Assembly (NCBI GenBank): GCA_021818605.1
Contig: JAKAUH010001104.1
Coordinates: 1 to 8,850, forward strand
DNA length: 8,850 nucleotides
Reading direction: 5' to 3'
Source of the DNA: Planctomycetota bacterium
Lineage (GTDB): Bacteria > Planctomycetota > Planctomycetia > Isosphaerales > Isosphaeraceae
The notes beneath the pieces are model-generated. The model saw only the letters and a program-made list of their open reading frames with translations, ran no database searches and was not told the origin of the DNA. Of this stretch, positions 1-6,379 are shown piece after piece. Within the stretch, counting starts at the first letter, position 1. Every line of letters starts with the position of its first letter. A program made the position numbers and the translations under genes.

Positions 1-886
1 GGAGACGGAGGTTATTGACGCAGCTCAGTGCCTTCTCGAAGACCTGCGGGCCCATGATGGCCGAGCCGATCGACAGCACCACGCCGCCGTCGAGGTTCTG
101 AAGCGAGCCGGCGAACAGCCGGAAGTCGAGGCCCGCCGCCCGGCCGATCGCGGCGCCGTCGAAGACCGGATGGTTGGAGATGATGTCATAGCCGATCCCC
201 GGATGCACCGTCATCGGCACGCCATGGCGGAACGCCTGGGCCAGGATCGAGGCGTGCTTCCAGCGGTGGACGACGTCGACCCGGCCCGTCGTCCAACCCT
301 GGGTCTCGATCGCGCGGAGCAGATCCGCCCGCGCGGCGGTCAGCGGATGGCGAGGGGCCGATGCAATCGCCGCGGCCAGTTCATCGACCGACGGCAATGT
401 AACACCGTCCTCGTGGATGAACCGGCCCAGCGAGCGGCCGTAGCCCAGGCCGTCGAGCGCGCCGGCGAGAAGAGCGAGGTGGATGTTCGTCGCGGTCTCG
501 TGCCACGAGCCAAACGTGCCGGTCGCGACGTTGCGCTCGACCGATTCGGTCGACGCGCCGAGCCAGGAATATTCCCAGTCGTGGATCGTCCCGGCTCCGT
601 TGGTCGCCAGGTGCGAGATCCAGCGCCCGGCCATCATCCGCTCGAGAATCCTCGCGGCCCCGTTGCGCAGCAGATGCGCGCCGTAGATCAGGACGACCGC
701 CGCGCCCCGCTCCCGCGCCGTCCGGATGGCCGCCGCTGCATTCTCCACGGCCGCGGCCATCGCATCCGAACAGGCCCGCGGCGCCGAATCGGGATCAACG
801 AGGATCTCATCCGCGCGCGTCAGGCTCTCGCGGGCCGCCAGCGGCAGGATTCGCAGCTTCGACAGATCGAGCGGTTCAACGCCCAC
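1..886 (-). CDS. Conserved protein of uncertain function, possibly deoxyhypusine-synthase-like; 3' end beyond window
   Basis: A minus-strand frame stays open from base 886 to the left edge, giving 295 visible residues and no stop, so the C-terminus is missing. I chose GTG at 884-886: it is in frame with the conserved part, and a GGGAG ribosome-binding site lies 9 nt upstream, in the 31-bp gap after the HAD gene. No other ATG, GTG or TTG is in frame in the roughly 70 bases upstream. Conserved-looking blocks are LIYGAHLLRNG (66-76), ATNGAGTIHDWE (94-105), TFGSWHETATNIH (124-136), HPGIGYDII (228-236) and a glycine-rich SIGSAIMGP (272-280). The block 'hydrophobic-TNGAG-hydrophobic-HD' followed by 'FG-W-ET' recalls deoxyhypusine-synthase-like proteins with a Rossmann-type NAD site. 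That assignment is from memory and tentative. No signal peptide or membrane segment is seen, so the protein is probably cytoplasmic. Its position behind the HAD gene suggests a shared pathway. Confidence 0.75.
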   Translation of the reverse strand, partial: MGVEPLDLSKLRILPLAARESLTRADEILVDPDSAPRACSDAMAAAVENAAAAIRTARERGAAVVLIYGAHLLRNGAARILERMMAGRWISHLATNGAGTIHDWEYSWLGASTESVERNVATGTFGSWHETATNIHLALLAGALDGLGYGRSLGRFIHEDGVTLPSVDELAAAIASAPRHPLTAARADLLRAIETQGWTTGRVDVVHRWKHASILAQAFRHGVPMTVHPGIGYDIISNHPVFDGAAIGRAAGLDFRLFAGSLQNLDGGVVLSIGSAIMGPQVFEKALSCVNNLRL

Positions 887-917
887 GTCACCTGGCTCCC
901 TCGGGACTTCATCGCCT

Positions 918-1808
918 TCACTCGCCGCTAACCCCTCGCCCCTCGTCGTTACCCAGCAAGTAATCGACCAGCGCCACGGCATTGCGGAAGTCGGGGATGA
1001 CGGCGTCGGCGCCGACGCCCAGCAGCCGTCGGCGTTTCCACTCGTCGACACGCCCCGATCCGTTATTCGCCTCGTCGCTGGCGACGGCCACCGCCAGGCC
1101 GCCGGCCTGCTTGGTGTTCTCGATCTCGACGTAACCGTCGCCGAAGGACAGCAGCGGACCGCCCGTGATGCTGTTCTCGCGGAGGATTCGATCGATGACC
1201 ATCTTCTTGGAGAACTGCTTGTAATCGTCGACGGCGCCGTAGATCCGGCCGTCGAAGTAGCGGGTGATGTCGAGCAGCTCGGCCTCTCGCTTCACGGCGT
1301 ACTCATCAGTGCCGCTGGCCAGGTAGAGGTTGAGGCCCCGCTCGCGCAGGTGCTCGAGCAATTGCCTCGCCCCGTGGACGAGTAGCTCATCCGGCGAGCT
1401 GGTGCCCTTTTCGAGTCCCGACGTGCGGGCGCCGATATGAGCCTCGAGTCGGCGGAGGTACTCGTGCTTGTACCAGAGCGGCTCCCGCGGCTCGCCGCCG
1501 CGCTCGCGGATCCGGTCGGCGAGCTGGATCATCTGGTAGATCGTCTGCTTGCCGTTGAGCGTCATGATGTCGTCAATGACCATGGCTCGCACGTCGTCGG
1601 CGCTCTCGCCCGGGCGCCTCGGCAGCGCCTCGACGAACATCGGCACCATCACCTCGGGCCAGCCCTGGCGGATCAAGGAGAGCGTGCCGTCGAAGTCGAA
1701 CAGCACGTGGCGGATCTCGGGCCGCGGTTCCAGCGGGCGGGGGAACTCGACGCTGGCCAGCGCGGGGGTTTCCCGGCGTGTTGATTCGTCGGTCGTCGCG
1801 ATCGTCAT
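918..1808 (-). CDS. HAD-superfamily hydrolase (phosphatase-like)
   Basis: This 296-aa protein carries the four HAD motifs in order. Motif I is DFDGT at 38-42, with D38 the expected nucleophile and D40 the acid/base. Motif II is the serine in LASGT (S165). Motif III is a lysine in FSKK (201 or 202). Motif IV is FGDG at 222-225 with E228 and E230 nearby, the Mg2+-binding region. About 110 residues between motifs I and II are mostly helical and fit a C1-type cap, as in phosphoglycolate-phosphatase-like enzymes. The family hydrolyses phosphate esters; the substrate cannot be read from the sequence. The first 30 residues are proline- and charge-rich and resemble no domain. No signal peptide is seen, so it is probably cytoplasmic. 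The start lies 4 bp after the stop of the 81-aa gene, and no strong Shine-Dalgarno is visible, so translation may be coupled to that gene. A conserved gene follows after 31 bp. Confidence 0.92.
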   Translation of the reverse strand: MTIATTDESTRRETPALASVEFPRPLEPRPEIRHVLFDFDGTLSLIRQGWPEVMVPMFVEALPRRPGESADDVRAMVIDDIMTLNGKQTIYQMIQLADRIRERGGEPREPLWYKHEYLRRLEAHIGARTSGLEKGTSSPDELLVHGARQLLEHLRERGLNLYLASGTDEYAVKREAELLDITRYFDGRIYGAVDDYKQFSKKMVIDRILRENSITGGPLLSFGDGYVEIENTKQAGGLAVAVASDEANNGSGRVDEWKRRRLLGVGADAVIPDFRNAVALVDYLLGNDEGRGVSGE

Positions 1809-1812
1809 GGGT

Positions 1813-2058
1813 TCAGCCGTTCGCCTGGGTTACGGGGACGTCGAGGGGCTCGACGATTTCCATCAGCATCATCGAAACGTCATACCATTTGTCCGCACCC
1901 TCGGGGTCGGTTGCGGTGTAAATCCTCGCGGACGTTCTTCCGACCAGGATCATCTCCGGGTGCCTGATGTCGAAGGAATGGCCGCTGGCCATCCGAATTC
2001 GGAAGGGGCGAAAAGGTTCTGCTGCGACATATTCGACCAGCTTTTTCATCGTCATCAT
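1813..2058 (-). CDS. Small conserved planctomycete-type protein ('PFRPFRI' family)
   Basis: An 81-aa protein starting MMTMKKLVEYV. The frame could extend upstream to base 2199, but the extra 47 residues are Arg/Cys/Gly-rich, overlap the 3' end of the oxidoreductase gene and look non-coding. ATG at 2056-2058 has AGGAG 9 nt upstream, which decides the start; ATGs at 2055 and 2049 are alternatives. The core reads EPFRPFRI (14-21), then a short turn, FDIRHPEM (29-36), a strand with arginines, and an acidic MEIVEPLDV near the C-terminus. This pattern is a compact beta-rich domain found repeatedly in planctomycete genomes as short hypothetical proteins; no biochemical role is known to me. No signal peptide, no cysteine pair and no catalytic motif is seen. 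Only 4 bp separate it from the HAD gene, so the two are almost certainly co-transcribed. Confidence 0.8.
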   Translation of the reverse strand: MMTMKKLVEYVAAEPFRPFRIRMASGHSFDIRHPEMILVGRTSARIYTATDPEGADKWYDVSMMLMEIVEPLDVPVTQANG

Positions 2059-2090
2059 CAGTAGGGTCTCCTGGCAGGATCGACCTCTCG

Positions 2091-2119
2091 ACCTTAGCAC
2101 TCCTCCCCGCCCGGGACAA
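2091..2119 (-). promoter_or_regulatory. Weak sigma70-like promoter candidate for the three-gene unit
   Basis: On the minus strand TTGTCC (2114-2119) and TAAGGT (2091-2096) are separated by 17 bp. They match 4/6 and 3/6 of the -35 and -10 consensus. Initiation near 2084 would give a leader of about 26 nt that contains the AGGAG site of the 81-aa gene. The match is modest and the surrounding G-rich run could produce it by chance. The three genes could also be read through from the oxidoreductase upstream, since no convincing terminator stands between them. Confidence 0.25.
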
Positions 2120-2134
2120 TCGCCCTTGGATCGC

Positions 2135-3520
2135 TCACACGGCCGGCAGGCTCCACGGCTCGCGATACGGCCGGCTGAGCATCCGGGCGGCCTCCGCATC
2201 GCCGATGATCTGCTCGGTCCGCGGGTCCCAGCGCAGGGTCTCGCGGCCCAGGCGCATGGCGATGTTGCCCAGGTGGCAGAGGGTAATCGAGCGATGCGCG
2301 ACCTCCACGGGCGCCGCGGTCGGTTCGCGAGAAATCACGCAGTCGATGAAGTTGCGGAAGTGATCATCGCTCCTGTACAGGTGAATCCCATCCGGGCCGA
2401 TCTTCGAGTCGAGCACCGCCTTCGGGTCGGCCTCGAGCTTGCCGCGGTTGACGTAAATCTTCCCGTCGGTCCCCTCGAAGGTGACGCCCATCTTCTCGCT
2501 GTTCGAGATCCGCATCGTCAGGCCGTTCTCGTACACGGCGTCGAACGTGTACTCGGTCGCCGTGTTCCAGAGCGGGTCGGGCGGAAACACGCCCTTCGCG
2601 TTCTTGATCAGCACCGGGCCGGTCAGCTCGGTGCCCATGCCCCACTGGGCGCAGTCGGGATGGTGGCCGCCCCAGTCGGTGACCTGGCCGCCCGAGTAGT
2701 CGTAGATCCAGCGGAAGTTCACGTGGCAGCGTGCCTGGGCGTAAGGCGCCTGGGGCGCGGGGCCGAGCCAGATGTCGTATTCGAAGCCCTTCGGCACCGG
2801 CTCGGGCTTCTTGTGACTGCCGGTCTTCGCGTAGTCAGTCCGCCCCGACGGCATCCCGACGCGTACAAACTTGAGCTTGCCGATCCGACCGTTGCGCACC
2901 AGTTCGGCGGCGCGGCGATATCGCCAGTCCGAGCGCTGCTGACTACCCGTCTGGAAGACGACCCCTGAGCGATTGACCGCGTAGCTCATCGCGCGGCCCT
3001 CGGCGATCGTCAGCGACAGCGGCTTCTGGCAGTAGATGTCCTTGCGCGTCTTGCACGCGGCGATCACCGGGATCGCGTGCCAGTGGTCCGGCGTGCAGAC
3101 CTCGACGGCGTCGATGTCGTCGCGGCCGAGGACCTCGCGATAGTCGACGTACGCGTCACAGCCGCGGTAGGTGCCGCTGCGGCGAGCCGAGGCATAATGC
3201 TCCTCGACCCATCGCTTCGCTGGCTCACGCCCGCCGACCTTCCCTTCCCAGTACCCCGCGCTGCCGCGATTCACATCGCAGACCGCCACGATCCGCACCC
3301 GGTCGTCCCGCAGGAACGAGTTGATGTCGTTGAACCCCTGGTTCCCCGTGCCGATGAACCCGATGTTCACCCGATTACTCGGCGCGACCGCGCCCGACAA
3401 TCCCAGCGCCGAGGCTGGCACGATCGTCGGAAACGCAAGTCCAGCCGCCGCGGCCCCGGCGGCCTGCGTCAGGAACCCCCGGCGGGACGGGCAGAGTGAG
3501 GGATTCGTGGAATTGCTCAT
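2135..3520 (-). CDS. Tat-exported Gfo/Idh/MocA-family oxidoreductase
   Basis: A 461-aa protein from ATG 3518-3520. An upstream in-frame ATG at 3610 would add 30 residues, put the Tat motif unusually deep and overlap a promoter candidate, so the shorter start is preferred. The N-terminus has a twin-arginine signal, SRRGFL (12-17), then an Ala-rich hydrophobic stretch to about residue 35. The Rossmann domain follows with GTGNQG (57-62) for NAD(P), a second half with CTPDHWH (142-148), and YCQKP (163-167), whose Lys166 is the expected catalytic lysine. Here Gln replaces the usual Glu of the EKP motif. The C-terminal beta-sheet domain includes DWGGHHPD (282-289), matching the family's D-x-G-x-H-x-x-D substrate-site pattern. 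Family members oxidise or reduce sugars and cyclitols with NAD(P); the substrate is unknown. The protein should act outside the cytoplasmic membrane, folded and with bound cofactor. A paralogue lies at the right edge. Confidence 0.93.
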   Translation of the reverse strand: MSNSTNPSLCPSRRGFLTQAAGAAAAGLAFPTIVPASALGLSGAVAPSNRVNIGFIGTGNQGFNDINSFLRDDRVRIVAVCDVNRGSAGYWEGKVGGREPAKRWVEEHYASARRSGTYRGCDAYVDYREVLGRDDIDAVEVCTPDHWHAIPVIAACKTRKDIYCQKPLSLTIAEGRAMSYAVNRSGVVFQTGSQQRSDWRYRRAAELVRNGRIGKLKFVRVGMPSGRTDYAKTGSHKKPEPVPKGFEYDIWLGPAPQAPYAQARCHVNFRWIYDYSGGQVTDWGGHHPDCAQWGMGTELTGPVLIKNAKGVFPPDPLWNTATEYTFDAVYENGLTMRISNSEKMGVTFEGTDGKIYVNRGKLEADPKAVLDSKIGPDGIHLYRSDDHFRNFIDCVISREPTAAPVEVAHRSITLCHLGNIAMRLGRETLRWDPRTEQIIGDAEAARMLSRPYREPWSLPAV

Positions 3521-3585
3521 TTCGGTGGGACTCGCCTGCCGGGTGCCAATGCGGTGGGAGGTCGTCGACTCCGACGCCGAGGTTG

Positions 3586-3615
3586 ATTGTACCACTCGGA
3601 TCGCGACCATGGCGA
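3586..3615 (-). promoter_or_regulatory. Sigma70-like promoter candidate for the Tat-exported oxidoreductase
   Basis: On the minus strand TACAAT (3586-3591) matches the -10 consensus at 5/6, and TCGCCA (3610-3615) matches the -35 at 4/6, with an 18-bp spacer. Transcription would start near 3579 and leave about 58 nt of leader before ATG 3520. The elements overlap the alternative upstream ATG at 3608-3610, so if the promoter is real, that start cannot be used from this transcript. The assignment rests on consensus matching only. Confidence 0.45.
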
Positions 3616-3659
3616 CGGCTCAGAATCGATCTCGCAAGGGCGATTGGACGACGCGGGGC

Positions 3660-3704
3660 GGGTAATGCCGACCGGTCGAGGCCTCGAATGCCTGGCCATT
3701 GCCC
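3660..3704. terminator. Imperfect inverted repeat between two minus-strand genes, possible terminator or RNA hairpin
   Basis: The arms GGGTAATG (3660-3667) and CATTGCCC (3697-3704) pair over 8 bp with one G-T wobble. Two more C-G pairs follow after a bulged base. The 29-base interval holds two short perfect palindromes, GACCGGTC (3670-3677) and CGAGGCCTCG (3677-3686). It starts about 43 nt after the stop of the Ig-like protein gene and lies upstream of the next promoter candidate, where a terminator would be expected. No U-tract follows on the minus strand, so it is not a classical intrinsic terminator. It could be a protein-binding site instead. Confidence 0.3.
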
Positions 3705-3746
3705 ACCCTCCGAGACGATCGGGGCGCGGCCTTCGGGGACAGGGTC

Positions 3747-6113
3747 TCACGCCGGCAGGATCACGACGGGCGACCGGCTCGGGCCGAAGTTCTTGCTCGC
3801 CAGGAACTGCGCCCCGAACCGGCCGCGGGCCGGCATGTGCTTCGGCAGAACGAGGGTCGCCGTGCCGCCGATCAGCCGCGCACGGCCGATCTCGCGGCCG
3901 TTCCGGCGGAACAGGACCTTGCCCACCGGGACCACGCCGACCGCCCCGATCGCCTCGACCGTTGTCATCAGGGCCTCGCGAATCCGGCCGTTGGGCCTGG
4001 TGATGCTGGCGATCACCAGCATTGTGGCCGTGTTATACTTTGCAACGGCCTGAACGAATACCGGGCTGACCGAGCCGTAATCCTCCGAGTTCCCGGTGAA
4101 AGCCGCCTGGATCCGGACATCCCCGCGCGGCAGGCTGGCGATCGTGATCCTGGCCATGCCGCTCGGGCCGAGAGTCGCCGTGCCGAGAAGCTGTTTTCCC
4201 CGGGAGAAGTGCACCGTACCCGAGGTCACCGGCATCCCGTCGGCGGTCACGATCGCGGTGAGCGTCACCGGCTGGTGAATCCGGCTGGGGTTCATCGAGC
4301 TGGAAACCGCGGTCGTGGTCGGGTAGGGCACGACGACCTGCGCGACCGGGCCGCTGCTCGAGCCCAGGATATTCGCGACCCCGCCAAACACCGCGGCCAC
4401 CGTCGTCGTGCCCAGCGGCAGCGACGTGGTGGTGAACGCCGCGGTCCCCGAGGCCGAGACCGGCACGGTCGCCACGACGGAACCATTTTCCTCAAAGCTC
4501 ACCGTCCCGCCGGTGATGACCGCCGTGCGCGTGCCGACGCTCGCCGTGAAGGTCACCGCCTGGCCGGGATGGGTCGGCCCGCCCGAACCGCCAAGCCGCG
4601 TGGTCGACATCGACTGCAACGCCGTCAGTATCACCGACGTGCCGGAATAGGAGACCCCGAACGGAACGTTGTTGCCCAGGAAAACCCGACCGGCCACCAC
4701 ATTCTGGAAAACGCCCTGGATCACGGGCGCATTCGCGATCGTGAACTGGTCGCCCGCCTGGTACTCGTAGCTCACGCTGCCGGCTAACAGGCTATTCCCC
4801 AGGTTGACGCCGGTGGTCGAGTCGCCGCTGGTGAGCTGCGTGTACTGGGAACCAGGGACCAGGCCATTCAGCGCGACGTCAAACGTCGAGCCGGCCTCGA
4901 ACGTCGCCGGGCCTGAGAACGCCCACGAGCCCAGGCCGCCGAGCGTGCCGAGCTGATACACGACGACCGAGCCCGCGCTGATGGGTCCAGTCATATCGAG
5001 CGTGCCGTCCTGCACCGACACCGAGCCCTGCCCGCCGAAGTCGATGCTGTCCAGCGTGAGCGCACCTGGCCCCGTCAGCGCGAGCTGCCCCGTGCCGACG
5101 ATCGAGCCGGTGAAGGTATCGGACTCGCCGCCCGGCGTATGGATCGACAAACTGGTCTGATCGTTCGCCGCGCTGGTGCCCTCGAGGTCGACCGACCCAG
5201 CTCCCGACAGCGACCCGACGGTTACCGCGGCGTTGTCGGCGATATCGAGCGCGCCGCCGCGATCGACCTGGAGGAGCGAGGTGTTGAAGTTCGTCGAGGT
5301 CCCCATCAGCACCGTGCCCTGCGCGATCTCAAATGTCTGGGGCGCGAAACCGGACGGGGGGTCAACGATGTCCTGCGTGCTGACCTCAAGCAGCCCTCCG
5401 CCCTGCATGACGACCCCGCCCTGGTGGACAAGCTGCACGCCCGTCAGGTCGGTCGGGCTGCCGATCTCGAGCGTCGCGCTCCCCTGGACGTAGTCGCTCG
5501 ACTGCCGATTCATCGTCACGTTCGACAGGAGCAGGTCCGCGACGGTGGCCTTGCCCGTCGGCGGATTCACCACAACGATCCCGCCGTTCGTCGTAACGCC
5601 GTTGCCGGTGAATGTATAAGAATCGGCGATCGTGAGCAGGCCAACCGGAAAGCTCGGGTAACTGGAGTTGAAGTTGATGGTGGTGGGACTATTGGCCGGG
5701 AGCGTCGAGACTGGCGGGAAGTACAGGTTCGAGCCGGGCGTGGGGACACCTGTCACACCGATGCCGCCGTAAACACTGCCAATGTGGCTCCAGTTATTGG
5801 GGTCGTTGAAGCTCTTGCCATCCCCGGCACCGATCCAGGTATACGTCGTGATCGAGCCGGCCAGCACCAGGCGAGACTCCAGCGGCTCGCCGATCGGAAG
5901 CAACCGTGGCGGCTTCCTCGACCGCCGATGACCCCCGCCACGCGCGTCCGCCGAACTCGTCGGGATCCGTCGGCGCAGCGATCCCAAACCCAGGTGCCCA
6001 AACCAGATCACCACGCGGTCCTCTCCCCGTTGCCAGACCGACGCGTTCGTCCCATTCTTCATCATTCCGCGTTCGCGACGACTCGAACAGAGGCCGTCGT
6101 CTGACCGCACCAC
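3747..6113 (-). CDS. Large exported surface protein with variant LEPR-XLL N-terminus and three Ig-like repeats
   Basis: A 788-codon frame. The start is uncertain: ATG 6113 is the longest, but ATGATG at 6065/6062 (residues 17-18) is also likely; neither has a strong Shine-Dalgarno. A basic N-terminal stretch (47-70) leads to LESRLVLAG (78-86), which resembles the LEPR-XLL motif of planctomycete secreted proteins but has Ser for Pro and Val for the first Leu of the pair. Next comes WIGAGDGKSFNDPNNWS (93-109), a motif type seen at the head of large planctomycete beta-rich proteins. Residues 190-420 are Gly/Ser/Thr/Val-rich with repeated short strands, like an autotransporter-type passenger or beta-helix. 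Three bacterial Ig-like domains (Big_3_5 type) follow at about 503-595, 598-690 and 694-788; each has the 'G-T/K-V-x-F' strand and a 'G-x-A-x-h-x-h-x-x-LP' segment. No C-terminal anchor or sorting motif is seen. A cell-surface or adhesive role is inferred. The third domain is markedly arginine-rich. Confidence 0.88.
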   Translation of the reverse strand: MVRSDDGLCSSRRERGMMKNGTNASVWQRGEDRVVIWFGHLGLGSLRRRIPTSSADARGGGHRRSRKPPRLLPIGEPLESRLVLAGSITTYTWIGAGDGKSFNDPNNWSHIGSVYGGIGVTGVPTPGSNLYFPPVSTLPANSPTTINFNSSYPSFPVGLLTIADSYTFTGNGVTTNGGIVVVNPPTGKATVADLLLSNVTMNRQSSDYVQGSATLEIGSPTDLTGVQLVHQGGVVMQGGGLLEVSTQDIVDPPSGFAPQTFEIAQGTVLMGTSTNFNTSLLQVDRGGALDIADNAAVTVGSLSGAGSVDLEGTSAANDQTSLSIHTPGGESDTFTGSIVGTGQLALTGPGALTLDSIDFGGQGSVSVQDGTLDMTGPISAGSVVVYQLGTLGGLGSWAFSGPATFEAGSTFDVALNGLVPGSQYTQLTSGDSTTGVNLGNSLLAGSVSYEYQAGDQFTIANAPVIQGVFQNVVAGRVFLGNNVPFGVSYSGTSVILTALQSMSTTRLGGSGGPTHPGQAVTFTASVGTRTAVITGGTVSFEENGSVVATVPVSASGTAAFTTTSLPLGTTTVAAVFGGVANILGSSSGPVAQVVVPYPTTTAVSSSMNPSRIHQPVTLTAIVTADGMPVTSGTVHFSRGKQLLGTATLGPSGMARITIASLPRGDVRIQAAFTGNSEDYGSVSPVFVQAVAKYNTATMLVIASITRPNGRIREALMTTVEAIGAVGVVPVGKVLFRRNGREIGRARLIGGTATLVLPKHMPARGRFGAQFLASKNFGPSRSPVVILPA

Positions 6114-6379
6114 CCATGATGGCTTGGCCCCGTGCGGAAAGCAAGAGAACGTGATGATTGGCCGCCAACTCGCGATTTCTCCGCGCAGCTCGGTGGAGAA
6201 GATGCCCGAGGGAAGGATGAGGCCGAGCGAGTTAGGCTATCCTCGTCAGCCCTGATCATTCCCACCGCGGCGCCGTGGATTGAATCACGGCCGCGCTGAC
6301 TCGACTTTTGCCGGTTTGGAGAGTCGGTCCCAGGCCTTCCGTGAGGAATGCCCGGTCGACTCTCTTCCCGCGCCGTGAC
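6114..6379. other. Gene-free spacer upstream of the surface protein gene
   Basis: No credible gene lies here. A 67-codon minus-strand frame (6062-6265) ends in a TGA overlapping the ATGATG start of the surface protein, but it is Ser-rich, resembles nothing I know and has irregular third-position composition. The stretch is less GC-rich than the flanking genes, as expected for regulatory DNA. I looked for a promoter for the surface protein gene and found no pair of elements I would defend. A hairpin at 6272-6291 is listed separately. Confidence 0.5.
6272..6291. terminator. Short GC-rich hairpin after the FG-GAP gene, possible terminator
   Basis: GCCGTG (6272-6277) and CACGGC (6286-6291) form a perfect 6-bp stem around an 8-base loop GATTGAAT; two further G-C pairs are possible if one base is bulged. 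It sits about 90 nt beyond the stop of the FG-GAP gene on the minus strand, at the end of the putative two-gene operon. There is no following U-tract, so termination is only a possibility, and a 6-bp stem can arise by chance in DNA this rich in GC. Confidence 0.25.

Noticed and set aside
170..931. Plus-strand open frame of 253 codons at the left end
   Set aside because: Arg/Asp-rich translation without recognisable motifs, antisense to the conserved protein at 1-886, which has a ribosome-binding site and conserved-looking blocks.
2059..2199. N-terminal extension of the 81-aa protein to a start at 2199
   Set aside because: It overlaps the oxidoreductase 3' end, has Arg/Cys/Gly-rich non-coding character, and the AGGAG site fits ATG 2058.
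1967..2968. Plus-strand open frame of 333 codons opposite the Tat-exported oxidoreductase
   Set aside because: No domain or start signal; the antisense protein has complete family motifs.
3699..4787. Plus-strand open frame of 362 codons opposite the Ig-like domains
   Set aside because: Low-complexity Arg/Ala/Gly/His translation; the minus strand carries three recognisable Ig-like repeats.
6062..6265. 67-codon minus-strand frame ending in a TGA that overlaps the ATGATG of the surface protein gene
   Set aside because: The overlap would suit translational coupling, but the composition is Ser-rich, codon use is unlike the neighbours and no homologous pattern is recognisable. Chance is more likely.
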